From Choristoneura fumiferana (lineage: Eukaryota > Arthropoda > Insecta > Lepidoptera > Tortricidae), in NCBI RefSeq assembly GCF_025370935.1, contig NC_133482.1, positions 1,533,787 through 1,597,786 on the forward strand: a DNA stretch of 64,000 nt, written 5' to 3'. The notes under the pieces were generated by a model, which ran no database searches, was not told the origin of the DNA, and was given only the letters and a program-made list of their open reading frames with translations. Within the stretch, counting starts at the first letter, position 1. The number at the start of each line of letters is the position of its first letter. Position numbers and translations under genes: made by a program. Shown piece after piece: positions 30,345-39,996 of this stretch.

Positions 30345-31015
30345 AGATATATTACTGATATTATAAATGCGTAAGTATGTCTTGTCTGTCTGTTGTTAAT
30401 AGAAGATCAGAATTTGAAAAAATCTGCACCGGTCTGATATACAATGAAATGTATTTTATAATAAATTTAGTATAATAGGAAATATATTAGAAATGGTCTT
30501 GCTAAAAATGTCCTGGACAGGCTATTTTCTTTAAATAATTTTTAATGTTTTTTTTAAATTAAATACAGACAACCAACAATCAACGTGTTCACAATAAAAC
30601 AGCGCTTACGTTAGTATATACATACCTACAATTTGTTATATTATCTAATCAAGTGAAAGTAACTTGCATCGACGTTTATACCTGGCAAACCAGTAGTTCG
30701 TCCAGGTAAATAATAGCAAACCCAATCAAAATTATTCTGTAGGTTTTATACTTTAAGTTAATATAAAATTGTCTTATTATCTTGTTGATGCAACAATTTT
30801 TTTTGTTTTAGCGTTCAGGATTTTTTTTAGCAAAACTATTTCTAATATATTTTCTAATAAACTAAATTTATTATAAAATGCATTTCATTCTATTGTCAGA
30901 CCGGTGCAGATCTTTTCAAGTTCGGATCTAAGACCAAGGATATTTTTTATCCTAGAAAATTGCATAGTTCCCGCGAGCGATAAACGAATTTTCCACACAT
31001 GGAGTTGAGGGCAAA
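30345..31015 (+). mobile_element. Helitron-like repeat interrupted by element E2
   Basis: GATATTATAAATGCGTAAGT to AGAAGATC at the left; resumes with ATCCTAGAAAATTGCATAG and ends GGGCAAAAGCTAG at about 31010. The interruption is the E copy at 30405-30929. Confidence 0.7.
30405..30929 (-). mobile_element. TIR transposon family E, copy 2
   Basis: Inverted relative to the 17443 copy: TTCACAATAAAACAGCGCTT and AGTAGTTCGTCCAGGT in the centre. TIRs CTGCACCGGTCTGAT and ATTGTCAGACCGGTGCAG. Confidence 0.85.
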
Positions 31016-31215
31016 AGCTAGAATTACAAATGCGAAAGTAACTCTGTCCGTCTGTTTGTCTGTCAGTTTTCTCTACATGCTTTAACCGCTGAGTTTAGAT
31101 GAAATTGGATATGAAGGTGGTTTAATACAGGGTACAGGGAAGGACATATATACTCGTAGGATAGTTTTATGTCTGAGAAATCACCCCTGTGAGCAGATAA
31201 AAAGGGGGTAGATTT
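31012..31215 (+). mobile_element. Second Helitron-like fragment
   Basis: ACAAATGCGAAAGTAACTCT and GAGTTTAGATGAAATTGG mark the 5' part of the same family, starting where the previous copy ends. Confidence 0.55.
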
Positions 31216-31289
31216 TTTAAACTATTTTATAATTTTGGAGTATTTTCAAATAAGATCGGTTGCCAAAAAATGTTACATATAATATAAAA

Positions 31290-31672
31290 GTAGCGCAATA
31301 ATTGTTTTTCCGTTCGATAGCATTGATTTCTTTTTAGGGTACCCTTATTACTACGAGTTCGCTGTCCGTCCGTCTGTCCGTCTGTCATCAGGCTGTATCT
31401 CATGAACCTCAAGGAGGGCTCCCACAACAAACATGATTTCTTTATTAATAACGGCAACGGTAGACAGAACGGTAGAAGGTTGAAATATTCATAGAATATC
31501 GAGTCGTACATATATTCAATTTAAAAATAAATAATTAAATTAATTAAAATAAATATTTAAGGGGGTCTCCCATACAACAATCGTGTATTTTTGGTAATTT
31601 CTAATGTTGTATAGAGAATGGTACGAAACCCATCGTGCGCGTGTCCGACTCGCACTTAACCGGTTTTTTGAT
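31290..31672. repeat. Repeat family C
   Basis: TCCGTCCGTCTGTCCGTCTG, AAGGGGGTCTCCCATACAAC and GTGTCCGACTCGCACTTAAC in order. Parallel copies at 50300-50800 and, partial, 63880-64000. Confidence 0.7.
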
Positions 31673-31674
31673 TT

Positions 31675-32675
31675 ATAAAATAAATAAATATAGTCTAATA
31701 TATCATATTGTATTACTTCTGTGTGCCTAGTTCTTGTCTCTTGTCATGACTCAGCATTGTCTTAACTAGAAGCGAGTAGGAGCATTGACATCTATGAGCA
31801 GCAAGTAATTTATCCACCAAAAATTAGACTTCAACTGTTTCTACAACTCGCCAACAGCGCTAAACTGTCAAATCACCTAAACCGTTCTCCTAACAAATGG
31901 TGGGCCAGTTTAATTGTTGTTAATTTAAATTGGTTATTATAGCCCAGAGCCAGCAATGATCACAGGCCTGAGGTGATCACAATATAATTATCGCGGTAAA
32001 AAATACACTCAATTTTTATGTTAATTGTCTATGCTTTTATTTTTTAATTGACGGCTAGGGGGCTCGTTGACGGGCGATGGCTTTTTTTTAATGAAGTTCT
32101 TAATGCCAGGGCTGTTATAACTGGTCTATTGTTTATGGTTTTGTTTTGACATGATTATGAAAAATAGTAGATTGTACAACGAGTAGGTACCTATAGGTAG
32201 AGTCATTTACCATGACGCGTGCCGTGGTTCTTATTACAATGTCATTAATGTCTAATTATGACAAAAACACGCGTCTTCGTGGATGGTACATGTATACATA
32301 GGTAGGTACTTAAACTACGCCATTTCACGAACATGTTTTACACTATGTTTCAAACAACTTAACTAGGTATTTTTTAAACATTGTAATGAACGTTTCCAAA
32401 TATAAAATGATTATTTTTACATAAAATTGACCCGTGATTGACTGAACTGGTACAATAGCAGCTTCATTCCAGCCTAGAAGAGCCCTAGGTCTAGGTTGTA
32501 GGTAAGTATTTATCTGGATATACAGACGATGGGAGCGAATTCCATTCCTTTAAGAAGTAGCCATGTAGTGCTATTGCATGCATGGTAGCTTTAGTAGTGA
32601 TATATATATTTTGTAAGTAAAACTGTTAGCTAGACGATGTTTTTTGATTGTGTAGGCCCTAGTGGTAGTAGATCA
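31675..32675. other. No gene seen
   Basis: AT-rich, with no exon-like frames or clear repeats. Confidence 0.45.
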
Positions 32676-32677
32676 CC

Positions 32678-32679
<2 letters not shown>

Positions 32680-32711
<32 letters not shown>
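32680..32711. repeat. (GA)n microsatellite
   Basis: About 15 GA units. Confidence 0.95.
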
Positions 32712-32715
<4 letters not shown>

Positions 32716-32774
32716 GTTGGCTTAGAAGTTTGATTTTCTCACAATAGACCTAAGTATTTGATATGAATTTCAGC

Positions 32775-32892
32775 TTGATACCTCCACGGGTTCCTGAGAA
32801 AAAGGGTCTTGACAGACAGACAGACAGACGGACAAAAAGTGATCCTATTAGGGTTCCGTTTTTCCCTTTTGAGACACGGAACCCTAAAAACA
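32775..32892 (+). repeat. Repeat family C fragment
   Basis: CAGACAGACAGACGGACAAA, then GTTCCGTTTTTCCCTTTTGA and ACGGAACCCTAAAAACATCG. Confidence 0.65.
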
Positions 32893-32894
32893 TC

Positions 32895-33945
32895 GAATAT
32901 CTATGTATTTATCCGGGATCCTGGCTTTTCGCCGAAAATATTTTGCCCAAATTATTATTGCTCAACTGTTTCATATGGACGACGATTTTTTTTATGAAAC
33001 TAAACTATTCAAAATATATTTCAGGACTATCCTGTAGAACCCTATAGCTAAGGTTAGTTTAGTTTACCAATCCCGAAAGATTTACAGTTTTAAAAAAAAT
33101 CGTTCGCCCATTTGAAACAGTTGGGAAATGAATTTTTTGAGATAAATGTTTTTGGCGATAAATTAGAGAACCACTTTATCCATTATACTTTTCAAACTTT
33201 ATGTATTCTGATACGCACCTACTTTGTATGGGCAGTTTTTATGCGCGTACGCAGATCGCGGCGCATTAGCGTACAATGTACAATGGCTGCGCGGGAGTGC
33301 TTTGATGTTCGCGTTACAGGCGCTTACAGGACGGCACGTGTAGCTAGAATCAAAGTCTTGTAGCTTTTTTTAGCATTCTTTGTGTAGGCTTGTTTGCTTG
33401 TAGCATTTTTAAATTTATCAAATTATTTATGTAGAAAGCGATCGTGAGAGTCAGAATGGCGGTTGTACCTTTACAGATATAAAAAACAACTACCTATATG
33501 TACTAAAAAAATGTACCTATTCAAATTGCATTGTTCATTAGATGCCTGTTTAAAAAAATAATTCTACTTCTATGTAGGTATGTGGAGTTGTTTACAGTGA
33601 GGAAGTACATCCACTATTCTGAGTATTTATCAGGAATCTGTTGATTATTGCCAAATGCTATTACTCGAAAAAGTTTACTAAATTTGTACTTTAATATGCA
33701 ATGAACTAAAAGATTTTTTATGCTTACCCGCGACCCTATGATACTAATTTTATGCAAGATATGTGTGTTCATGCAGTTCCTCCACCTCCACACTGTAAGA
33801 ACACACACAGAACTCAACCAGAGCTCATCTTCAGAGCAACACAACGTACACCATACTACCAGATGTTAGACTAAATACAAATATATATGCAGTTAAAATG
33901 TGAGCTAAGTATCAAACTTATGGTTTCCAAGTAAGACACAAATTC
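32895..33945. other. No gene seen
   Basis: Short frames at 33112-33363 and 33614-33844 lack any recognisable motif or convincing splice context. Confidence 0.4.
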
Positions 33946-33947
33946 AA

Positions 33948-34090
33948 ATTCAAATTCAAATGATTTATTCAGTAAATAGGCCGCAATGGGCATTTTTACA
34001 CGTCATTTTTTAAACTATCAACGCTTTCGGAAAGACCATCATTGCCAAGAAGAATGCGCCGCAAGAAACTTTCCACATGTTTTATTTTTC
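33948..34090 (-). mobile_element. LINE 3' end with AAATTC-type tail
   Basis: Read on the minus strand: CTTGCGGCGCATTCTTCTTG, GGCAATGATGGTCTTTCCG, CCCATTGCGGCCTATTTACT, ending in (AAATTTG)n-like repeats. The same family occurs in sense at 54761-54893. Confidence 0.75.
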
Positions 34091-34182
34091 TACTTAAAAT
34101 AAAAAGTGTAGGTAAGTGTGCCTTAAACTTGTTTGTTACTCTACATTTCTAACCTAGGTAGGTAGGTACGCCACTGGTCGAG

Positions 34183-34510
34183 TTGATAAAGTCCAGTGTG
34201 TGTCTTGTGTTTCAATTTTACATTAACAAAGCTAAAAATAGTAAAAAATTGACAAAACGACTATCGGATACCACAGGGGACAGAAGAGCTGGCAGCTTCC
34301 TCGTACAACGTATCAGCATTGCTATAGAGCGAGGAAATGCTGCCAGCATCTTTGGATCCACGCCGCGGGGGGATCCTTTTTCAATTTTTTTCTAGTTACA
34401 GGTAGTTTAGTTATTAGTTACTTTTATTTTACTTTTAGGAATAATTTTTAACTTAGTTTAAGATTTTATGTAATGTAAATAATCAATAATAATATTCCTT
34501 ATATAGTCGA
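34183..34510 (+). pseudogene. LINE polymerase C-terminal remnant
   Basis: A short frame contains KRLSDTTGDRRAGSFL and QRISIAIERGNAASIFGS, the pattern at the extreme C terminus of some insect non-LTR polymerases (the GDRR...SFL.QRIS..I.RGNAAS region). An AT-rich tail follows. No upstream polymerase part is present. Confidence 0.6.
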
Positions 34511-35838
34511 AAAAAAATAGTAGAAGTACAGGACAGAACAATGGGGTATAAAATGTGGAGATTAATTGATATTAATATTTAAAAACCCTAGCATGGCGTC
34601 CTGAAAATACCGATTTTATTAATTTAATACTTAATGGCATTCGAAAGTGGCAAAATCAAACGAGCTCAAATAAAATGTTATCTACTTATAGAACTGCAAG
34701 CTTTTATCACATAAAATAGATGTTTAAAATTACCTTGATGTATTTTGAATCTGCTCTAGACTGCTAGAGGAAGGTCAACGGTTCCAATAGAACAAAACAC
34801 ACGCCGGCCGGGCTGGACTCCTAGGACCCAAAGATAAAAATTAAAATAACTGGAGGCTGTGCCGGCTGATGCCAAACACGCCCCGCAGCCAGGGAGAAGT
34901 TCACATAATTTCTCACTTTTTGCTTAGAAACAAACCCGACGCTATGCTTGTAACTCAAATCACAAGTTCCGCTATTCAACGGTAGATGGCGCTATAAGTA
35001 TCATTTCAACCCACTCATTTAAGTTTATTTACATACAATTTTTATAGAACATGTACTTTGGCACTTTTAATGGTGAGTTACATCGTATCACCATTTTAAA
35101 GTCATATCTTCCACACTATTTGGATTAACTCGACCAACCCATTCCGACACACTGTAATTCAAATTTACTCCCAATAAAGTAGGGATTAAACGGATTAACG
35201 TTCAATTTATAAACTAAAATCCAGGTTATAGGTAATAAAGTGCGAGGAGCATAACGTTGACAAACCCAGGAGCAGGTGCGGGCGCCATTTTTATTGCGCC
35301 GTTTTATATTATGCCGTTTTACGCTCGACTCGAACAGTAAAACTAAAAACGCCCACTACGGTGGCTCGAACGGCGTGGTGTTAGCAATCAATCGTTTAGT
35401 AGTTTGATGGTTTCGGTCTTTTAAGAATATAATAGACCGAATATCAATAGCTTAAAGTTTGACGCAAAAATGTAACATTGCTTATTTACGGTATACAACA
35501 GGTATCTTCTTTTCACCACAAAAAATCGGTCATTGCACTCTAGGTGAATAATATTGGCATTTGCGTGCTATTTAAAATCCACTCTTGTTACGTCTCAACC
35601 AGACTATAAACCATTACTTTGTATTATTACCTAATATTTCCCTAATTATTTTATTTTCACAGGACTTTACCAATGTAAGTCCAATGACATAAATAATAAA
35701 TACTGTGTTGATTCATCTAGCGTTAAGAGGTAGCGTTCTTTAGTGAGCTAATTTTGATTTTATATTTAATATTATCACGTTGACACATATTTCACTATTT
35801 ATTTGATACATTGATTCTATTTCCCTAATTTAACATGT
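34510..35838. other. No gene seen
   Basis: GC-richer islands at 34795-34880 and 35260-35400 stand out from the AT-rich background but contain no open frame of note. Confidence 0.4.
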
Positions 35839-35996
35839 TAAGGAAAAACATCGTGAGGAAACCTGCACAAACCTGCGAAGCAAATCAACGGTGTGTGTGA
35901 AGTTCCCAATCCGAACTAGTGCCTAAGCCCTCTCATTCTGAGAGGGTGCCTGTGCCCTGCAGTGGGACATTATATAGGCTGGGATGATGATGATGA
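35839..35996 (+). mobile_element. SINE T2, 3' half
   Basis: AACATCGTGAGGAAACCTGC to CAGTGGGACATTATATAGG and (GATGAT)n. Confidence 0.8.
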
Positions 35997-35997
35997 A

Positions 35998-36138
35998 GGG
36001 GCTGTTTCACCATCCATTGATTAGTGTTAACTGGCGGTTAGGTGTGATGCCGTCTCTTTTTGTTTTATTCGAAAAGACGGAGACGGCATCACATAACCGT
36101 CGGTTAACGCTAATCATTGGATGGTGAAACAGCCCCTA
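35998..36138. mobile_element. Palindromic MITE
   Basis: GGGGCTGTTTCACCATCCAT at the left and ATGGATGGTGAAACAGCCCC-like end at the right, with GATGCCGTCTC / GAGACGGCATC inside. About 140 bp, nearly perfect hairpin, directly after the T2 tail. Confidence 0.9.
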
Positions 36139-36508
36139 AATCTTAATTTTATTTCGATGTTATTTGTAAGCTTCCTATAGGTATTTAATACGAGTCCTAA
36201 ACTTATGTTAAGATCATTTTACATACTCTATATTCTTACAAATAAATGTCTTTGAATTTTGAATTTCTCTATAGCCTTTTCGCTACGTCTTGTCTACCTC
36301 GGAACCTAAACAACCCCCTGAATTATAGACGGGGCGAGCGATTCGGAGCGCATCAAACATTCAGCGCGTTTAAAATGTATGCTGCAGCAACCGGCCGCAC
36401 GCGGCGTTTACACGCGAATTTATGTTTGTCTGTACGTACGGGTCTTTTATTCTTGAGTTTGTGCCGATTGGGAGTTAAGTGGGAAAGGCGCGATTGGTAT
36501 AGGATAGG

Positions 36509-36607
36509 CTGCACGTCCACTGGAGCGGAGCGAGGCAGCGGAGCAGTGAGCGAGATGAAAATCTACTAATAAAATTGCATAAAATCTCCGCTCTTCTTCA
36601 GTGGACT
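36509..36607. mobile_element. Short GC-rich palindromic MITE
   Basis: GTCCACTGGAGCGGAGCGAG and CTCCGCTCTTCTTCAGTGGAC form the arms around AT-rich sequence. Confidence 0.6.
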
Positions 36608-36689
36608 GGGAGTTGGTAATTATACTGTGGTAACTTTACCGGTTGGTGTATATCTAGGTAATATTTAATAATAATTAACCATATGTTAC

Positions 36690-36957
36690 TACTACCATAT
36701 TTTACTAAAGTGGCAGTGGGCGGGGCACATTGCTCGCAGGACTGATGGCCGATGGGGCCAGAAGGTTCTCGAATGGCGTCCGCGGACCGGGAGACGAGCT
36801 GTCGGTAGGCCTCCAACAAGATGGAGCGACGACTTGGTTAAGATCGCGGGATCGCGGTGGATGCGGAAAGCACAAGACCGGTCTGAGTGGAGAGCCTTGG
36901 GGGAGGCCTATGTCCAGCAGTGGACGTCTTTCGGCTGACATGATGATGATGATGATG
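36690..36957 (+). mobile_element. RTE-type LINE 3' end
   Basis: Sense translation across small breaks gives QWAGHIARRTDGRWGQK, LEWRPRTGRRAVGRPPTR-like and RSEWRALGEAYVQQWTSFG, then stop and (GATGAT)n. It is the polymerase C terminus of an RTE element. Same family at 27375, 52505 and, rearranged, 21767. Confidence 0.85.
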
Positions 36958-37007
36958 AACCATATTTTACAGTACCCAAATAAACATTAAGACACTATCT
37001 AGATTAA

Positions 37008-37396
37008 AAAGCTGTCCGCCACTCCGCTCCGAATTCCTTTCTCGCTCCGCTCCGCTATCTATAGGTACTTGGTTTAGATAGGTATTAAACTAAATGTAAA
37101 CAAAACAACGTCAATTGGTGTCTTAAATATTGAAAATCCCCTATTAAACTATCTAAATATTTACATTTCTGTATTGAAATACACTAGTCTAGAATGTATC
37201 ATAATGATAGATAAGTAAAGTGTATAAAAAACCTTGATTGTTCCAAATCTGGCAGCTGAAGTTTGATTACATTTAGTTAAATACCTATCCAAACCAAGTA
37301 TAGCTCGGCGCCAATGGACAGACACAGACCGCAACTCCGCTACGCAGTACCCCCTAGCACCGCTCTGCTTCCTAGCTCCGCTCCATTTGACAGCCA
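37008..37396. mobile_element. TIR element with GC-rich ends
   Basis: Left: GCCACTCCGCTCCG, CTTGGTTTAGATAGGTATT and AACTAAATGTAA. Right: TTACATTTAGTTAAATACC, TATCCAAACCAAG, TAGCTCCGCTCC, all inverted. The middle is AT-rich. Confidence 0.7.
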
Positions 37397-37582
37397 GCCT
37401 TAAAAGGGACACTGCTGATGGATTGTCCAGAGGTAGTCTTGTTGATGATTTGTTTAGTCTTTTCTTACTTCCAATTTTGATATTTTCGATTGATATGCAA
37501 TGTGACTTCAAAAATCATGTAGGTTCTTGTATAATTACTAGCTTTATTCTATGCGAATTCCTAAATACAAATACAGATATGT

Positions 37583-37856
37583 TTCATCATCATACCAGCC
37601 TATATCCATCCCACTGCTGGGCACAGGCCTCATCTCAGAATGAGAGGGCTTGGGCCGTAGTTCCCACGCGGGCCCAGTGCGTATTGGGAACTTCACATAC
37701 ACCATTCAATTGCTTCGCAGGTTCTGCAGGTTTCCTCACGATGTTTTACTTCAACGTAAAATAAAGCTTGAGGTTAATTTCAAATGTAATTTCGCACATG
37801 AATTTAGAAAAACTCAAAGGTGCGAGCCGGGGTTTGAACCCCCCACCACGGCTTTT
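37583..37856 (-). mobile_element. SINE T2, near full length
   Basis: CAGCCTATATCCATCCCACT to GGGGTTTGAACCCCCCACC (antisense B box), continuing to CCACGGC. Confidence 0.8.
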
Positions 37857-37919
37857 TTGCATAAAATGTATTACCTACACACGTTTCACACAGAAATCAG
37901 GAACTGGCAAGCAAGGTTT

Positions 37920-38437
37920 ATATACAGAGTGATTCGGGAGACTTTAGCAGGACCAACCCTACACCGTCGGTGATTGATAATGGATCGTCCACAATATTTT
38001 TGTAACACCCTACACTTTTAATTACAGTGACTATACACTTGGTAAGTAACTTAATAATTTAATTCCTTTTTGTTTGCAAGATTTAAAAAAAACGTTAATC
38101 TCACTAGTACTGGTAAATATAGTAGCTTTAACTGAGTGAATCCAGTAGGACTGAACTTGCTCACGTCTCCTGAATTATCCTGTGTGGGTCTTCTTTGACG
38201 TTGTTCAAAGAACACCCGTGCCAAATTTCATGTCACTAAACTCTTTGAGATATTAATATTTGATGCCGCTTCTGTGAAAATATCGGGATAAGAAGTAGTC
38301 TATGTGTAATACCAAAGATCTCGATAGTATCTGAATACTAAATCATCCAAATCCGTCCAGCCGTATTAGCTTGGAAGAATAACAAAATACATATCTACAT
38401 TAACTTTCGCGTTTATACTTCATAAAGTAGGATTGGC
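37920..38437 (-). mobile_element. Element end plus Helitron-like repeat
   Basis: 37925-38005 (GAGACTTTAGCAGGACCAAC, GATCGTCCACAAT) matches 9147-9212. 38185-38437 is an antisense Helitron-like copy (GTGCCAAATTTCATGTCAC, ATAAGAAGTAGTCTATGTG, TTCGCGTTTATAC). Confidence 0.55.
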
Positions 38438-38504
38438 AAAGTAGCTTAAAGTGGCTACTTGTAGAAAACTTGTAGACGAAATGAAATGATATACATAGTT
38501 TATT

Positions 38505-38790
38505 TTGAAAATACAAACTGAGACATGGATGCACACATAAACCAGAAAAAGAGACCAGCACTGGGAATCGAACCAGGTCCTCAGCGATGCGTGCTGCTAT
38601 AAGCCCCTACACCACTGCTGGACAACCCCCCCGTAAAAGTAACAAATTTGGAGTTAAAATAAAAAATACAAAAAGACTCCAAAAAGCCAATCATAGTTTA
38701 TTTTGCTTTAAATATGTTAAAATTGTTCTATTAAGTAAACCACGGGATAACCGTAAAAGTAACTAATTTGGAGTTGAAATAAAAAATACA
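38505..38790 (-). mobile_element. tRNA-related element T3 with extension
   Basis: AAAATACAAACTGAGACATG, then antisense B box GGGAATCGAACC, then a twice-repeated block CCGTAAAAGTAACAAATTTG at 38630-38700 and 38740-38790, also found at 1868-1925. Confidence 0.65.
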
Positions 38791-38807
38791 ATTCTTGCTC
38801 GCTAATC

Positions 38808-39018
38808 CTGCGTGAAGCAGCAGTGCTTGCATTGTTATGTTTCGGCGTGGAGAGTAAGACAGCCGGTGAAATTACTGGCACGTGAGGTATCCATCTTAGG
38901 CCTCTAGGTTGGCAGCGCGTCTGCAATACCCCTGGTGTTGCAGATGTTTATGGGCGGTGGTGATCTCTTACCATCAGGAGACCCACTTGCTCGTTTGCCT
39001 TCCAGTCGTATAAAAAAA
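38808..39018 (+). repeat. LINE-type tail repeat
   Basis: CAGTGCTTGCATTGTTATGT, GGCCTCTAGGTTGGCAGCG, CCATCAGGAGACCCACTTGC, ending CCAGTCGTATAAAAAAAATG. Copies at 13500-13870 and 11735-11990. Confidence 0.75.
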
Positions 39019-39117
39019 ATGCAAAAATACTCCAAAAAACCAATTTATTAAATAAAAGTCCAGTGACATGTTTAACCAAATTTAATTATTTTTTTTCAGC
39101 TGAAAATAATTAAATAT

Positions 39118-39220
39118 GTACAGTCACCAGCACCATTATCTGACGCAGCAAAACGTACATAAATATCTGATACGACTCTATTTCTAGGGCTGGTAGGACG
39201 TGCCAGATATTTTTTACGGT
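39118..39220. mobile_element. MITE P1, truncated
   Basis: GTACAGTCACCAGCACCATT to GGACGTGCCAGATATTTTTT; the right end is lost. Confidence 0.75.
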
Positions 39221-39429
39221 CAAGAACTTTAATTCAATGGTTTATAACAGTCTAATTTAATTTATAGCATAATGTAACCGTAGTTTTTAAGCTTTAATGC
39301 AAGTACGTGGGATGTCTTACTTTTTAGTTGCCTAAATAGAATTAGATAACATTATTATAAATTGTGACTATACCAGGGTGCATAATATTGTAAGACTTAT
39401 TAGAATAAGGCCTTATGTATTTTATGTTT

Positions 39430-39990
39430 TAAGCCAAATAAATGTGGGTCGGAGGGCTTAGAAGTAAAACATTTGTTACCAAATAAACCACTTTTTATTA
39501 ATTATTTGCACAAGCACACAAAAAAAACTCAACACATCGTCCGCCATTAATCGAGAGAGAGTGAGAGCGAGTGTTGCCACAGGCCAAAAAATCCTACATA
39601 TCTCGGCCATCCTTAATAGTTTGACCTCAAACTATAAACTTTACAAAATAAAAAAATCCACTTAGGTCATACCTAACTTTTGTTACACAAAACAAATTAT
39701 TATTGTTTATCAATCAACAGATAATCATTTCAACAAGATTAAAAATACTTCAAAATCTCACACATTGTCAGACTTTATTAATCTTATTTTTTTAATAAAT
39801 CAATCTACTTATATAAAACACTTCTATTACACAAAACTAAATAATAATCATTTATCAACTAGATCAACCTTAATCAAAGAGAAAAGAATCTCAACTACTG
39901 TCATTGTAATTTTACCAGTCTTAGTTTTTTCAATTATAAATAGTCTTCAGTCCAGGTAAGTCTTAGTCAAATTTTAGGTCTCATTCCGAG
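39430..39990 (-). repeat. Possible 3' LTR of the gypsy element
   Basis: Lies directly after the integrase-side coding end. On the minus strand it has an AATAAA context (near 39500). No matching second copy was found at the 5' side, so the LTR call rests on position only. Confidence 0.35.
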
Positions 39991-39996
39991 TCAGAG

